This document shows positions 36,005-46,807 of a DNA stretch of 64,000 nt, in pieces. Below the pieces are notes generated by a model. The model worked only from the letters and a program-made list of their open reading frames with translations. It did no database searches and had not been told where the DNA came from. Position 1 is the stretch's first letter. Each line of letters starts with the position of its first letter. Both the position numbers and the translations under genes were made by a program. Source of the DNA: Pseudomonadota bacterium (GTDB taxonomy: Bacteria; Pseudomonadota; Alphaproteobacteria; GCA-2746255); the NCBI GenBank assembly GCA_040752895.1, contig JBFMHN010000004.1, positions 186,001-250,000 of the forward strand, in the 5' to 3' direction.

Positions 36005-37437
36005 CTCTCCACCTCGGGCAGTTTGCCGAAGAGTTTCGCGAGCTGGTCGGGCAGCGCCTGCGCCCAGGCCGTCACGTCGCCGGCGCCGAGGCAGACGACG
36101 CAGTCGCCTTCCTCCGCGATTTCGTGAACCCGTTTGGCCAACGCCTCGGGCTCTTCGAGGGGCAACACCTGGCGATGGCCGTGGGCGCGCAGGCCCTCGA
36201 CGATGGCTTCCCGGTTGATGCCCGCGACCGGCGCTTCGCCCGCCGCGTAGATGTCGGAGACCAGCACGACATCGGCGTCGTTGAAGGCGGTGCAGAAGGC
36301 GTCGAAAAGATTTTGGACCCGACTGTAGCGGTGCGGCTGGAAGACGGCGATTACCCTGCCCGGTGTTACGGTGCGGGCGCCGCTGAGGACGGCGGCGATT
36401 TCGGCGGGGTGATGGCCATAGTCGTCGATGACGGTGACGCCGCCGACGGTGCCGATCCGCGTGAAGCGCCGCTTGACCCCGCTGAAGCCGGCCAGAGCCT
36501 TGCGCAGGGCCGCTTCCTCGATCCGCATCTCGTTGGCGAGGGCAACCATGGCGAGCGCGTTCTTCACGTTGTGAATGCCGGGCATCGGAAGCCGAAGGCC
36601 CGCAAACGTCGTCTCCTCGCCGCTGGTGCGGTCGGTGAATACAACGTCGAAGCGGGCGCCCTCCGGCGTGATCTCGACCTGGGTGCCGCGGACGTCGGCC
36701 TGCGGAGAAAGCCCGCAAGTCACGATTCGGCGGTCGGGGATTCGGGGAACGATGGCCTGGACCTCCGGGTCGTCGATGCAAAGGATCGCGAAGCCGTAGA
36801 ACGGGATGTTCTCGACGAAGCGGACAAAGGCGTTTCGCAACTCCGCGAAGGAGCCGTAGAAGTCGAGGTGCTCACGGTCGATGTTTGTGATGACGGCGAT
36901 CGTTGCCGGCAATTTGACGAAGGTGCCGTCCGATTCGTCGGCCTCGACGACTATCCAGTCGCCGCCGCCAAGCCGCGCGTTCGTGCCATAGGCGTTGATG
37001 ATCCCGCCGTTGATGACAGTGGGGTCCATGCCGGCGCCATCGAGCAGGGCGGCGATCAGCGAGGTGGTCGTTGTCTTGCCGTGGGAGCCGCCAACGGCGA
37101 TCGACCATTTGAGACGCATCAGCTCGCCAAGCATCTCAGCGCGCCGCACGATCGGCAGGTGCCGGGCGCGCGCCGCCGCCACTTCCGGGTTGGGTGCCTT
37201 GACGGCGGAAGAGACGACGACGACTTCGGCGTCCTGCAGGTTTTCGGGCGCATGCCCGATGGCGATGGGAACGCCAAGCCGGCGGAGCCGCAGAACGTTC
37301 GCGTTTTCGCTTACATCGCTGCCCTGCACGCCGTAGCCGAGGTTGTGCAGGATTTCGGCGATGCCGCTCATGCCGATGCCGCCGATGCCGACGAAGTGAA
37401 TCCGGCCAAGGGAAAGCGGAAGATGGAACGCCTTCAT
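36001..37437 (-). CDS. murC: UDP-N-acetylmuramate--L-alanine ligase
   Basis: A 478-residue Mur ligase adding L-Ala to UDP-MurNAc. Motifs: [17 protein letters not shown], the ATP loop [49 protein letters not shown] and VFQPHRYSR. It overlaps murG and murB by four bases on each side. Length and all Mur signatures are normal. Confidence 0.97.
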   Translation of the reverse strand: MKAFHLPLSLGRIHFVGIGGIGMSGIAEILHNLGYGVQGSDVSENANVLRLRRLGVPIAIGHAPENLQDAEVVVVSSAVKAPNPEVAAARARHLPIVRRAEMLGELMRLKWSIAVGGSHGKTTTTSLIAALLDGAGMDPTVINGGIINAYGTNARLGGGDWIVVEADESDGTFVKLPATIAVITNIDREHLDFYGSFAELRNAFVRFVENIPFYGFAILCIDDPEVQAIVPRIPDRRIVTCGLSPQADVRGTQVEITPEGARFDVVFTDRTSGEETTFAGLRLPMPGIHNVKNALAMVALANEMRIEEAALRKALAGFSGVKRRFTRIGTVGGVTVIDDYGHHPAEIAAVLSGARTVTPGRVIAVFQPHRYSRVQNLFDAFCTAFNDADVVLVSDIYAAGEAPVAGINREAIVEGLRAHGHRQVLPLEEPEALAKRVHEIAEEGDCVVCLGAGDVTAWAQALPDQLAKLFGKLPEVER

Positions 37438-38591
37438 GCCAAGGCTCCCTTCGTGCTTCGGCGATTCACGGCGCCGCCGTTGGCGGTGGCATCGGGCAGG
37501 AGTTCGGCGACGGCGTCCACCAGCCGTTCCGCCGCCTCCGCCTTGCCCAGGCCGCGCGCGCTCTTGGCGGCTTTGTCCAGAATGACCGGCGTTTCGAGGA
37601 AGGATTCGATTCGTGCCGCCAGCGCCTCCGGCGTGAAGGCGGCTTCCGGCATCAACCAGGCCGCGCCCGCTTCGTCCAGCGCACGGGCATTCGCCGTCTG
37701 GTGATCGTCCGTTGCAGCGGGGTAGGGCACCAGAATGGCGGGCCGCCCGGCCGCCGTGAGTTCGGCCACCGTCGAGGCGCCGGCCCTCGAGACGACAAGG
37801 TGGGCTTGCCCCATCCGTTCCGGCACGTCTTCGAAGAAGGTGGCGGTGTCGGCTTCGATCCCGAGGCTTTCATAGGTGTTCCGCACGGCCTCCCGATCCT
37901 CCGGGCGGCATTGCTGATGGACGCGCAGGCGAAGACGCATCTCCGCCGAAAGCGCCGCCAGTGCTTTCGGCACGATGCGGCCGAAGACCCGCGCGCCCTG
38001 GCTTCCGCCAAGCACCAGAAGGACGAAGGGTTCCCCCGGTTCGAGTGCTGGGTAAGAACGTTCCCGCACCTCCCGGAAAGCCCTGCGCACCGGGTTGCCG
38101 GTGATTCTTACCTTGCCGGCGTCGGCCGGCCGCACATGGCCGGTCGCCGGAAAGGCGGTGGCGATCGTCGTGACCAGGGGGGCAAGCAGCCGGTTGGCGC
38201 GGCCAAGAATCGCGTTCTGCTCATGCAGAATGGTCGGCACGCGCAGCCAGCGCGCGGCCAGCATGGTCGGCACCGAGGCGTAGCCGCCGAAGCCGACAAC
38301 GACCTTGGGTTTCAATCGGCGCAGCAGGCGGTAAGCCTGACAGAACCCAAGCGCGAGCGCGACAGTCGCCCGGACAAGCTGCCAGACCTTGCGTCCGGCC
38401 ACCTGGGCGGCGCGGATGCGGTACACGTCAAGATTGGCCAGCGCGCCGCGGTAGGCATGGCCGCGCCGGTCCGTCACCAGCGCCAGCCGCACGCCGCGCC
38501 GGCCGAGCGCCTCCGCCAGCGCCTCCGCCGGAAAGACGTGGCCGCCGGTGCCGCCCGTCGCAAGGAAAACGAAAGGGGGTGAGGCCGGCAT
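37434..38591 (-). CDS. murG: UDP-GlcNAc:undecaprenyl-pyrophosphoryl-MurNAc-pentapeptide GlcNAc transferase
   Basis: A 385-residue peripheral inner-membrane glycosyltransferase that converts lipid I to lipid II. Motifs: [19 protein letters not shown] at the N-terminus, [42 protein letters not shown] and [27 protein letters not shown] 38591 overlaps the ftsW TGA by one step (ATGA); the frame upstream is a shadow of ftsW. Confidence 0.97.
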   Translation of the reverse strand: MPASPPFVFLATGGTGGHVFPAEALAEALGRRGVRLALVTDRRGHAYRGALANLDVYRIRAAQVAGRKVWQLVRATVALALGFCQAYRLLRRLKPKVVVGFGGYASVPTMLAARWLRVPTILHEQNAILGRANRLLAPLVTTIATAFPATGHVRPADAGKVRITGNPVRRAFREVRERSYPALEPGEPFVLLVLGGSQGARVFGRIVPKALAALSAEMRLRLRVHQQCRPEDREAVRNTYESLGIEADTATFFEDVPERMGQAHLVVSRAGASTVAELTAAGRPAILVPYPAATDDHQTANARALDEAGAAWLMPEAAFTPEALAARIESFLETPVILDKAAKSARGLGKAEAAERLVDAVAELLPDATANGGAVNRRSTKGALA

Positions 38592-39715
38592 CAGAATTTC
38601 TCCCGGAAGTGCGCGTGGCGGCGGGTGAAGGCGAGAATCAGCCCCATCGTGAAGGCAAGGGCAATGAGCGACGAACCGCCGTAGGAAATGAAGGGAAGCG
38701 TCATCCCCTTTGTCGGTATCAGGTTCACGGCCGATGCCAGGTTGATGAGCGCCTGCAGCGCGAATTGCAGCAGCAGGCCCGCCACGGCGATAAAAATGAA
38801 AAGATTTTCCTCCCGCATCATGCGGGCGAACCCGCGCAGCAGGATGAAGCCAAAGAGGCCGACGATAAGGAGGCAGACAAGCAACCCGAATTCCTCGCCG
38901 GCGACGGCGAAGATAAAGTCCGTATGGGCGTCCGGGATCAATTCTTTGATGCGTCCCTCGCCGGGCCCGCGGCCAAAGAAGCCCCCGTTTCCGAACGCTT
39001 CCATCGCCCGCGCCACCTGATAGCTGTTGGCGGAGGCCGGATCGAGAAAGCCTTCGACGCGCTGGGCGACATGGGGGAAGGCGAAGTAAGCGCCGACCAT
39101 GCCGAGGATCCCGAGGACCAGCAGAAGCGCGGCCCAGAAAAAAGGCAGACCGGCCAGCACGAACTGGGCGCACCACGTCGCGGAGACGACGAAAGTCATG
39201 CCGAGGTCGGGCTGGGCGAGCAGCAGCAGGACGACGAGGCCATACAGTGCGATGGCAATCGCCCGGCCCGAGAACTCGCGATTCAACCGCTGCTCGGCGA
39301 ACATCCAGGCCGCCAGCACGGCGAAGCCGGGCTTGATGAATTCGGACGGCTGCAGCGAATAGCCGGCAATCCAAATCCACCGCTTCGCCCCCTTGACCTC
39401 GGCGCCGATGAAAGGCAGCAGCACCAGCAGCACAAGAGAGACGAGGAAGACGAAGATGGCCAGGCGCCGCGCCGGGCGGGGGGTAAGCAGCGAAACCAGG
39501 AAAAGAACGCCGACGGCCACCGGCAGGTAGGCCAGATGGCGCTGGACGAAATAAAAGGAATCGAGACCGAGCCGCTCGGCAACCGGGGGGCTCGCGGCCA
39601 AGGTCAGGAGGGCGCCGATGCCGATGAGCAGCGCCAGCGCCGCCAGCATCCAGCGGTCCACCGTCCACCACCAGCGGCTCAGGATGCTCGTATCGGCGCG
39701 CGCGAAGCTCGTCAT
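38591..39715 (-). CDS. ftsW: Septal lipid II polymerase FtsW (SEDS family)
   Basis: A 374-residue polytopic membrane protein with about ten helices. SEDS motifs include WIWIAGYSLQPSEFIKPGFAVLAAW, LLLAQPDLGMTFVV, GRGPGEGRIKELIPDAHTDFIFAVAGEEFGL and KGMTLPFISYGGSSLIAL. It polymerises glycan strands at the septum with FtsI. ATG 39715 is chosen because it overlaps the murD stop (ATGA). Confidence 0.96.
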   Translation of the reverse strand: MTSFARADTSILSRWWWTVDRWMLAALALLIGIGALLTLAASPPVAERLGLDSFYFVQRHLAYLPVAVGVLFLVSLLTPRPARRLAIFVFLVSLVLLVLLPFIGAEVKGAKRWIWIAGYSLQPSEFIKPGFAVLAAWMFAEQRLNREFSGRAIAIALYGLVVLLLLAQPDLGMTFVVSATWCAQFVLAGLPFFWAALLLVLGILGMVGAYFAFPHVAQRVEGFLDPASANSYQVARAMEAFGNGGFFGRGPGEGRIKELIPDAHTDFIFAVAGEEFGLLVCLLIVGLFGFILLRGFARMMREENLFIFIAVAGLLLQFALQALINLASAVNLIPTKGMTLPFISYGGSSLIALAFTMGLILAFTRRHAHFREKF

Positions 39716-41121
39716 GAAAGGTTTCCTCCGCCGGTGCGAACGATCGGCTGGGCGTCCGGCAATTTGAGGACAAGCGTGCGAAAGGCGTCGCCCCGTTCCT
39801 CGAAGTTCTTCCACTGGTCGTAGGAAGCGCAGGCCGGCGACAAGAGGACGACCGCCGTTTTTTCGCCGGCGGCCTCGGCCATTCCACGCGCCGCTTCCAG
39901 CGCCGTATGGAGGTCGCCCGCGCGCGTGAAGGGCACATCGGCGCTTAAGGTTTCGGCAAACCGCTCGGTTGCCTCGCCGATCAGGAAAGCGTGGCGGACG
40001 TGCGAGAAATAGGGCTTGAGGGGCGCGATGCCTTCCGCTTTCGGGCGGCCGCCGACAATCCAGTAAACGGCGTCGAACGCGGCGAGCGCCATGGCCGTGG
40101 CGGTGGCGTTCGTCGCCTTGCTGTCGTTCACGTAAGCGATGCCGTTCACGACGGCGACGAGTTCCTGGCGATGAGGAAGGCCGGCGAAGCTTTCCAGCCC
40201 GTGCGCGGTGCGTTCCGGCTCGACTCCCAGCGCCCGGACGGCTGCCCAGGCGGCTGCCGCGTTCTGCCAGTTGTGCTTGCCGTGAAAGACTGCAAGCCTG
40301 CGCAGGTTAAAGGGGGGAATGCGCGTGCCCAGCCGTTCGACCAGTTGGCCATCCGCCGCGCTGACGCCGCGATCCAATACCTTTTCCGCCGAGATCGGGA
40401 TCAGGCGGGCGACCCGCGGCGCGATCGCGCCCCGGATCGTCTCCGTGTGGCTGTCGTCAATCCCTAGAATGGCCGTCCCGCCTTGGCGCAGGCAGTCGAA
40501 GATCCGCCGTTTGGCTGCGATGTAGCCCGCGAGGTCACCGTGCCGGTCGAGGTGGTCCGGGGTGATGTTGAGAAGGACGGCGACGTCCAGGAAGGGCATG
40601 CGCAGGAGATCGAGCTGGAAGGAAGAAAGTTCGAGCACGTAAGTGCCGTCGGCGCCGAGGGGGGCGAGTTTTAGCGCCGGCGCGCCCAGATTGCCGCCAA
40701 GTTCGACGCGGTGGCCCGCTGCCTTGAGCAAATGGCCGATCAGCGAGGTTGTTGTCGATTTGCCGTTGGTGCCGGTGATGCCGACATAGCGGGCTTCCGT
40801 TTGCGTGCGGGCCAGGAGTTCGATGTCGCCCAGGATTTCACAGCCCGCCTCGCGCGCTTTGCGGACGACGGGGTGGGGTTTCGGATGGGTGAGGGGGATG
40901 CCCGGGCTGGGCACCAGGGCGTCGACGTGCGACCAGTCGAGCCGCTCCGGGTCGGTCAGGGGAAAACCTTCCTTCCTTGCCTCCTCGCGCGCGCGCGCGT
41001 CGTCGTCCCAGGCCACGACCGCCGCCCCTCCTTCGCGCAGGCCCGCCGCCGTGGCCAGGCCGGAACGGCCAAGCCCCAGCACCATGACGGCGCGACCCCG
41101 GTAGGCGGTGACTTCGATCAT
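39712..41121 (-). CDS. murD: UDP-N-acetylmuramoyl-L-alanine--D-glutamate ligase
   Basis: A 469-residue Mur ligase adding D-Glu. Motifs: VMVLGLGRSGLATAAGL, the ATP loop GITGTNGKSTTTSLIGHLL, ELSSFQLD, NITPDHLDRHGDLAGY, FHGKHNWQNAAAAWAAVRA, LPHRQELVA, NDSKATNATAT and LLSPACASYDQW. It lies four bases after mraY and overlaps ftsW. Confidence 0.97.
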   Translation of the reverse strand: MIEVTAYRGRAVMVLGLGRSGLATAAGLREGGAAVVAWDDDARAREEARKEGFPLTDPERLDWSHVDALVPSPGIPLTHPKPHPVVRKAREAGCEILGDIELLARTQTEARYVGITGTNGKSTTTSLIGHLLKAAGHRVELGGNLGAPALKLAPLGADGTYVLELSSFQLDLLRMPFLDVAVLLNITPDHLDRHGDLAGYIAAKRRIFDCLRQGGTAILGIDDSHTETIRGAIAPRVARLIPISAEKVLDRGVSAADGQLVERLGTRIPPFNLRRLAVFHGKHNWQNAAAAWAAVRALGVEPERTAHGLESFAGLPHRQELVAVVNGIAYVNDSKATNATATAMALAAFDAVYWIVGGRPKAEGIAPLKPYFSHVRHAFLIGEATERFAETLSADVPFTRAGDLHTALEAARGMAEAAGEKTAVVLLSPACASYDQWKNFEERGDAFRTLVLKLPDAQPIVRTGGGNLS

Positions 41122-41125
41122 GCCC

Positions 41126-42214
41126 TTACCTCAGTTTCAGGGTCGAAAGGCCGATGAGGGCCAGAATCGACGCGATGATCCAGAAACGAATGACGATGGT
41201 GGGCTCCTTCCATCCCTTCTTCTCGAAGTGATGATGAAGGGGTGCCATGCGGAAGACGCGCTTGCCCGTCAGCTTGAAGGAAGCGACTTGAACGATGACG
41301 GAGACGGTTTCCAGCACGAAAAGCCCGCCGATGATGGCCAGCACAAGCTCGTGCTTGGTGACGACGCTGATGGCGCCAAGGGCGGCCCCTACGGAAAGCG
41401 AACCGGTGTCTCCCATGAAGACCATGGCGGGCGGTGCGTTGAACCACAGGAACCCGAGGGAGGCTCCCAGCAGCGCCCCGCACAGCACCGTGAGTTCGCC
41501 AGCGCCCGGCACGCCGTGAATCTGGAGGTAGCCGGCAAAGACGGCGTTGCCGACCAGATAGGCGATAAGCGCGAAGCAGGCGGTTGCGATCATCACCGGC
41601 ACGATGGCGAGACCGTCAAGCCCATCGGTCAAATTCACCGCGTTCGAGGCTCCGATGATGACGAAGGCCGCGAAGGGAAGAAAAAACCAGCCGAGATTAA
41701 AGAGCACGCCCTTCAGGAATGGCAAGGCGAGGCTGTAGGCGAGCGGCGGGTGTGCAATTTCCGCGATGGCGTAGCTCGCCGCAAGCGCGATGACCGCCTG
41801 CAGCAGGAATTTTACTTTTGCCGGCATGCCGCGGGACGACCGCCGGCGGACTTTCAGGTAGTCGTCAACGAACCCAATGACACCGAAGCCGGTCGTCACG
41901 CCGAGGACCGCCCAAATGTATGGGTTCGCGAGGTCGGCCCACAGAAGCGTGGAGGTCAGCATGCCGAGCAGGATTAGAAAGCCGCCCATCGTCGGCGTAC
42001 CGGCCTTCTGAATGAGATGACTCTCCGGGCCCTCCTTTCGGATCGGCTGGCCCTCTTTCTGGCGCGCTTTGAGCCAGCGGATGATGGCCGGCCCGAAGAC
42101 GAAGCTGATGAGCAGCGCGGTCAGAATGGCGCCGCCGGTCCGGAAGGTGAGGTAGCGGAACAGATTCAGCACGGGCAACTGATCCGAGAACGGAAAAAGA
42201 AAGTTGTAAAGCAT
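41126..42214 (-). CDS. mraY: Phospho-MurNAc-pentapeptide transferase
   Basis: A 362-residue integral membrane enzyme with about ten helices that makes lipid I. Motifs: [11 protein letters not shown], the catalytic-region [10 protein letters not shown] and [40 protein letters not shown] and [20 protein letters not shown] is well spaced before the ATG at 42214. Gap to murF is 12 bases. Confidence 0.97.
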   Translation of the reverse strand: MLYNFLFPFSDQLPVLNLFRYLTFRTGGAILTALLISFVFGPAIIRWLKARQKEGQPIRKEGPESHLIQKAGTPTMGGFLILLGMLTSTLLWADLANPYIWAVLGVTTGFGVIGFVDDYLKVRRRSSRGMPAKVKFLLQAVIALAASYAIAEIAHPPLAYSLALPFLKGVLFNLGWFFLPFAAFVIIGASNAVNLTDGLDGLAIVPVMIATACFALIAYLVGNAVFAGYLQIHGVPGAGELTVLCGALLGASLGFLWFNAPPAMVFMGDTGSLSVGAALGAISVVTKHELVLAIIGGLFVLETVSVIVQVASFKLTGKRVFRMAPLHHHFEKKGWKEPTIVIRFWIIASILALIGLSTLKLR

Positions 42215-42226
42215 TCAGCGGCTCCC

Positions 42227-43654
42227 TCAGCGTCCGTTCGCCGCGCTCGCCACGCCGTCTTCGGCGTGGAGCAAGGCTTCGATGATGTGGCTCATGTGCA
42301 TCGCGCGCGAGCCTTTCACGGCGACGATATCGCTGCCGTGCAACTCGGCCAGCAGGGTGGGCACGAGCCCTTCCGCCGTCTCCGCGTGGCCGCCCCGCAT
42401 GTGCGGCGGCAATTCCCGGTCGAGGTGTTCCATGAGCTTGCCCACCGTGAACACGAGGTCGATCTTGTTCCGGATGAGGTCGCCGGCCAGGTTCGCGTGC
42501 ATGCGGGGGGCGTCCTTGCCGAGTTCCAGCATGTCGCCGAGGATGACGATGCGGCGACCGACCGGGCCCGCCGGGGCGGCGGCCAGTGTGTCGAAGGTGG
42601 CGCGCATCGAGGCCGGATTCGCGTTGTAGCTTTCGTCAATGATCTCGACGGTGCCGCTCGGCAGCGTGGCGCGGACGCGCCGGCCGCGCCCAATCGGCGC
42701 GGTAAGATTGCCAAGTCGCGCCGCCGCGCGCTGGACGTTGGCGCCGACGGCGTCAACGGCGGCCAGCACCGCCAGGCTGTTCGTCACCCAGTGGCGGCCA
42801 GGAACGCCCACGCGGTAGTGGATCTCGACACCGCCGATCTCGGCGACGACGTTGCTGGAAAAAGCGTGGCACGTGCAGTTGATGAGGCGCGCCTGGGCCT
42901 CGGGGTGTTCACCGAAACCCACGATGCGGGAGATGCCTTGCGCCCTTGCCGCCGCCGTCAGCCGCTGGAAGTACGGGTTGTCGCGGTTGAGGATCGCGAA
43001 GCCGTCAGCGTTCATGCCTTCGAATATCTCGGCCTTTGCGTCGGCGATTTCCGCGACGGAACGGAAATGCGCCATGTGCACGGCCTCGACGTTCGTGATG
43101 ATACCAATTTCCGGCCGTAGGAGCGTGGCAAGGGCGCCGATCTCGCCGGGGTGGTTCATGCCGAGCTCGAAAACGCCGTAGTCCGCGTCCCGCGGCAGGC
43201 GCGCAAGGCTTAAAGGAACGCCGTATGCGTTGTTGAGGTTGCCGACCGTCGCCGTGACCGTGCCGCTTTCGGCGAGCGCCAGGCGCAACGCTTCCTTCGT
43301 GCCGGTTTTCCCGACGCTGCCCGTCACCGCAAGGATACGGGCGGTGCTGCGCTCGCGGGCGGCGCGCGCCAGGGCGCGCAAGGCTTCGAACGTATTGTCG
43401 ACGAGCAGAAGCGGGGCGCGCTTCAAGACCCCCTTCGGCCGCTCCTCGACGACGGCCGCCGCCGCGCCCTTCTGGAAAGCCTTGCGGACGTAATCGTGCC
43501 CGTCGCGGCGTGGCCCGCGAATCGCTATGAAGAGATCGCCCGGCTCGACCTGGCGGCTGTCGATCGAGACGCCGCTTGCCTCCCATGGCGCGGGGCTTGT
43601 TCCACCGGTGGCGCGCACCGCCTCGTCCGACGTCCAAAGCGGTTTCGACGTCAT
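42227..43654 (-). CDS. murF: UDP-MurNAc-tripeptide--D-alanyl-D-alanine ligase
   Basis: A 475-residue Mur ligase that adds the D-Ala-D-Ala made by Ddl. Motifs: GVSIDSRQVEPGDLFIAI, the ATP loop VTGSVGKTGTKEALRLAL, ELGMNHPGEI, NVEAVHMAHF, ATLPSGTVEIIDESYNANPASM and LGDMLELG. The ATG overlaps the murE stop by four bases (ATGA). Confidence 0.96.
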   Translation of the reverse strand: MTSKPLWTSDEAVRATGGTSPAPWEASGVSIDSRQVEPGDLFIAIRGPRRDGHDYVRKAFQKGAAAAVVEERPKGVLKRAPLLLVDNTFEALRALARAARERSTARILAVTGSVGKTGTKEALRLALAESGTVTATVGNLNNAYGVPLSLARLPRDADYGVFELGMNHPGEIGALATLLRPEIGIITNVEAVHMAHFRSVAEIADAKAEIFEGMNADGFAILNRDNPYFQRLTAAARAQGISRIVGFGEHPEAQARLINCTCHAFSSNVVAEIGGVEIHYRVGVPGRHWVTNSLAVLAAVDAVGANVQRAAARLGNLTAPIGRGRRVRATLPSGTVEIIDESYNANPASMRATFDTLAAAPAGPVGRRIVILGDMLELGKDAPRMHANLAGDLIRNKIDLVFTVGKLMEHLDRELPPHMRGGHAETAEGLVPTLLAELHGSDIVAVKGSRAMHMSHIIEALLHAEDGVASAANGR

Positions 43655-45126
43655 GGGTTGTCTCCGGCGCGCCGCAGCGTGGCTTTTGCAAATTCCCGGT
43701 CATCGAAGGGAAGAACGCGCGTGCCCACGATCTGACCCCGTTCGTGGCCCTTGCCGGCGATCAGCAGAACGTCCCCGGCTTCCAGGCTTGCGATCGCGGC
43801 CTGGATGGCTTCCCCGCGATCGGCGATCTCTTGTCCTTTCCGGGAGGCGAGCAGAATTTCCCGCCGGATGGCGGCAGCGTCCTCGTTCCTGGGGTTGTCG
43901 TCCGTGACGAAAACCGTATCGGCCAGCGCGTCGGCGATGGCGCCCATCTCGGGGCGCTTGCCGCGGTCCCGGTTGCCGCCGCAGCCGAAGACGACGCAAA
44001 GCCGCCGCTTCGCATAAGGCTTGAGGGCGCGCAGCGCGTGGGCAAGGGCGTCCGGCGTGTGGGCGTAGTCCACGAAGACGCGCCCGCCGTTCGGCAGGCG
44101 GCCGACACCTTCCATGCGGCCGGCGATGCCGCGAAGGCCGGGCAGGATCGCCAGCGCCTTTGCCATGTCCCCACCCGCCGCCAGCACGGCGCCGAGAGCG
44201 GCCAGCACGTTCTTGGCTTGAAAGACGCCGACCAGGGGAAGATGGAACGCCTTTTTTTTGCCGAGAATCTCGCAAACCACGTCCTGGCCGTCATCCGAAG
44301 GCGTGCTTTCGAGCAGGCGGAGGTCGCGGCCCTTCTCGCCGTAGCGGAGGATCTTGATCTTGCGTTCCGCGCAGGCCGCCGCGAAGGCGTCGCACGCCGC
44401 GTCGTCCGCGTTGAGGACGGCGGTTCCCTTCTCGGCCAGCAGTTCCCGGAACAGACGCAGTTTGGCGTTGAGGTAAGCCGCCATCGAGCCGTGGTAGTCG
44501 AGATGATCCCGGGAAAGCGTCGTGAAGATAGCGATCCGGATGCGAACCCCGTCGAGCCGGAATTGTTCAAGGCCGTGGCTTGAGGCTTCCATCGCCAGAT
44601 GGTCGATCTTCCGCCCGGCCAGTTCGGCGAGCAGGTGGTGAAGAAGGACGGGATCTGGTGTCGTCAGCGAAAGGCCCGCCGTTTCGGCAAGCGCCGGCTC
44701 CAGGCCAAGCGTTCCGAGGCTTGCCGCGGGCAGGCCGAGGCCTTCCCAGATCTGGCGGGCGAAACCGGCGACCGAGCTTTTCCCGTTGGTGCCGGTGACG
44801 GCGGCGACCGTCTCGGGCTGGGCGGCGTAGAAACGGGCGGCCAGCGTGGCGAAGGCCCGGCGCGGGTTTTCCGCGACGAGGAGGGCGGCGTTCTTCGGTG
44901 GCGCTTCTTTCAGTTTTGGCGCGCCGAGGATGGCGACAGCGCCCCGTCGCAAGGCTTCCGGGATGAACCGCGCACCGTCGGTTTGCGTGCCGGGAAGGGC
45001 GGCGAACAAAAAGCCGGGCGCGACGTGGCGGGAGTCGGCCGCAAGGCCGGTAATTGCCACGTCTTTTCCCATTCCTTCCAACATTTTCATTCCTTCTTGG
45101 CCGCCCAGGAGGTCAGTAAGACGCAA
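43651..45126 (-). CDS. murE: UDP-MurNAc-L-Ala-D-Glu--meso-diaminopimelate ligase
   Basis: A 491-residue Mur ligase. Motifs: LAADSRHVAPGFLFAALPG, ATP loop VTGTNGKSSVAGFARQ, MEASSHGLEQFRLDG, SRDHLDYHGSM, VDYAHTPDALAHAL, and the DNPR motif in VTDDNPRNE that marks meso-diaminopimelate rather than lysine as substrate. I take the TTG at 45126 as start: GAGGAGG stands eight bases upstream and the protein then begins MRLTDLLGG like family members; ATG 45090 is the alternative. It overlaps ftsI by 14 bases. Confidence 0.95.
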   Translation of the reverse strand: MRLTDLLGGQEGMKMLEGMGKDVAITGLAADSRHVAPGFLFAALPGTQTDGARFIPEALRRGAVAILGAPKLKEAPPKNAALLVAENPRRAFATLAARFYAAQPETVAAVTGTNGKSSVAGFARQIWEGLGLPAASLGTLGLEPALAETAGLSLTTPDPVLLHHLLAELAGRKIDHLAMEASSHGLEQFRLDGVRIRIAIFTTLSRDHLDYHGSMAAYLNAKLRLFRELLAEKGTAVLNADDAACDAFAAACAERKIKILRYGEKGRDLRLLESTPSDDGQDVVCEILGKKKAFHLPLVGVFQAKNVLAALGAVLAAGGDMAKALAILPGLRGIAGRMEGVGRLPNGGRVFVDYAHTPDALAHALRALKPYAKRRLCVVFGCGGNRDRGKRPEMGAIADALADTVFVTDDNPRNEDAAAIRREILLASRKGQEIADRGEAIQAAIASLEAGDVLLIAGKGHERGQIVGTRVLPFDDREFAKATLRRAGDNP

Positions 45127-46807
45127 GCGCGTGTCCTCCTCGATAGGTTGCCTCGGCCGACGGCAGGTTATCCGTCGCCGGCGCCTCGTCGTTTGCAGGC
45201 GGAATGCCGACCAGCGGCGCCATGCGGGTGATCACGCGGCTCACCACCGGGGCGGCGACCCAGCCGCCGGTGGCGTAGCCAAACGTCTTTTCGTCCCCCT
45301 TCGGCTCGTCCAAGAGGACGAGAACGACGTAGCGCGGCGCCTCGATTGGAAAAACGCCGACGAAGGAGGACAAGAGCGTCTTCGATTCGTAACCGCTGAG
45401 ATTGCTCTTTTCGGCGGTGCCGGTCTTGCCGCCCACGCGGTAACCCGTGGCCGCGCCATGCCCGCCAGTGCCCTCTTCGACGATGAGGCGGAGCAGCCAC
45501 CGCATCTTCTCCGACGTCGATTCCGAAAGGACGCGTTCGCCGCCGGCCGGCCCGTCCGGCCGCCGCAAAAGCGTGGCGGGGTAGGCGACGCCGCCGTTTA
45601 CGACCGTGGCAACGGCGCTCGCGAGCTGGAGGGGCGATACCGCAAGGCCGTGGCCATAGGAGATCGTCATCAGGTTGATTTCCCGCCACGGGTCCGGCAG
45701 AAGTGGCGCGCCGATCTCCGGCAATTCGATGGCCGGACGGTCAAGCAACCCAAACTTCGCAAGGTATGTTCGCTGGCGGCTGACGCCGACTTGCATCGCC
45801 ATTTTCGCGGCGCCGATGTTCGATGAGTATTTGAGGATTTCCGGCACCGATAGCCAGCGGTTTTTTGGCTTGTAGTCCTCGATGAGAAAACGCGAAATGT
45901 GAATCGGCGTGGAGGCGTCGTACGTACTGTTCAGCGTTGCCGTGCCGCTATCCAGCGCCATCGCCGCCGTGAAAATCTTGAAGGTCGAACCCATTTCATA
46001 GGTGCCGAGCGTCGCCTGGTTGAAGGCGGCCTTGGACGATGTCTTGCCGGGGCGATTCGGATCGAAGTCGGGCAAGGAGACAAGGCCGATCACCTCGCCG
46101 TTCGTTACATCCATCACCACTCCGCTGGCGCCGGTCGCGCGGAAGCGCCGCATCGCCTTTGCCACCTCGTCGACGAGCAGGTGCTGAACCCGGAGGTCAA
46201 TGGAAAGCCGAAGCGGCCCGTCTCCGGCGCGCAGCGCCGCATCGAAGGATTTCTCGATGCCGACCAGACCGCGGTTGTCGGTGCCGGTGAACCCGACGAC
46301 ATGGGCGGCAAGATGCCCCTGGGGATAGACCCGGCGTTCTTCTTGCTGAAAGTAAAGCCCGGGGATGCCGAGGCGGTTGACGGCGTATTGCTGCTGCGGC
46401 GTCAGGTGTCGGCGAATCCAAACGAACCGGCGCTTCGCGGTCAATCGCACAAGCGTATCGTCGCGGTTCAGATCCGGCAGGCTGCGCGCCAGGCGGCTGG
46501 CTGCCGCCTTGGGGTCCGACACCTGCGTCGGGTCGGCGTAAAGCGAGGCGGTGCGCAGGCTGGTCGCCAGGATCTCGCCGTTGCGGTCCAGGATTTCGGC
46601 GCGTTCGGTCTGCCAGGCGGCGGGCGGCGCGGTCTCGGCAAGCCGGGGCTCGCCCGCCTCTTGCAGCACCATGAGGTCGACGAGCCGGGCGCCGACGGCT
46701 AAGAAGGCGAGCAGGGCGAGCGTACCCATCAGGGCAAGCCGCGTGCGCCCGGTTTCGATGGCCTGACGGTGGGCGCGGGCGGCCTGGTGGCGGTGCTGCG
46801 GGTTCAT
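45113..46807 (-). CDS. ftsI: Peptidoglycan D,D-transpeptidase FtsI (PBP3)
   Basis: A 564-residue class B penicillin-binding protein that cross-links septal peptidoglycan with FtsW. One N-terminal helix (LALMGTLALLAFLAVGARLV), a pedestal domain (AEILDRNGEILATSL), then the transpeptidase with catalytic SxxK in MGSTFKIFTAAM, SxN in YSSNIGA and KTG in VGGKTGTAEKSN. ATG 46807 overlaps the ftsL stop by four bases; upstream in-frame codons fall in ftsL. Confidence 0.95.
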   Translation of the reverse strand: MNPQHRHQAARAHRQAIETGRTRLALMGTLALLAFLAVGARLVDLMVLQEAGEPRLAETAPPAAWQTERAEILDRNGEILATSLRTASLYADPTQVSDPKAAASRLARSLPDLNRDDTLVRLTAKRRFVWIRRHLTPQQQYAVNRLGIPGLYFQQEERRVYPQGHLAAHVVGFTGTDNRGLVGIEKSFDAALRAGDGPLRLSIDLRVQHLLVDEVAKAMRRFRATGASGVVMDVTNGEVIGLVSLPDFDPNRPGKTSSKAAFNQATLGTYEMGSTFKIFTAAMALDSGTATLNSTYDASTPIHISRFLIEDYKPKNRWLSVPEILKYSSNIGAAKMAMQVGVSRQRTYLAKFGLLDRPAIELPEIGAPLLPDPWREINLMTISYGHGLAVSPLQLASAVATVVNGGVAYPATLLRRPDGPAGGERVLSESTSEKMRWLLRLIVEEGTGGHGAATGYRVGGKTGTAEKSNLSGYESKTLLSSFVGVFPIEAPRYVVLVLLDEPKGDEKTFGYATGGWVAAPVVSRVITRMAPLVGIPPANDEAPATDNLPSAEATYRGGHALASY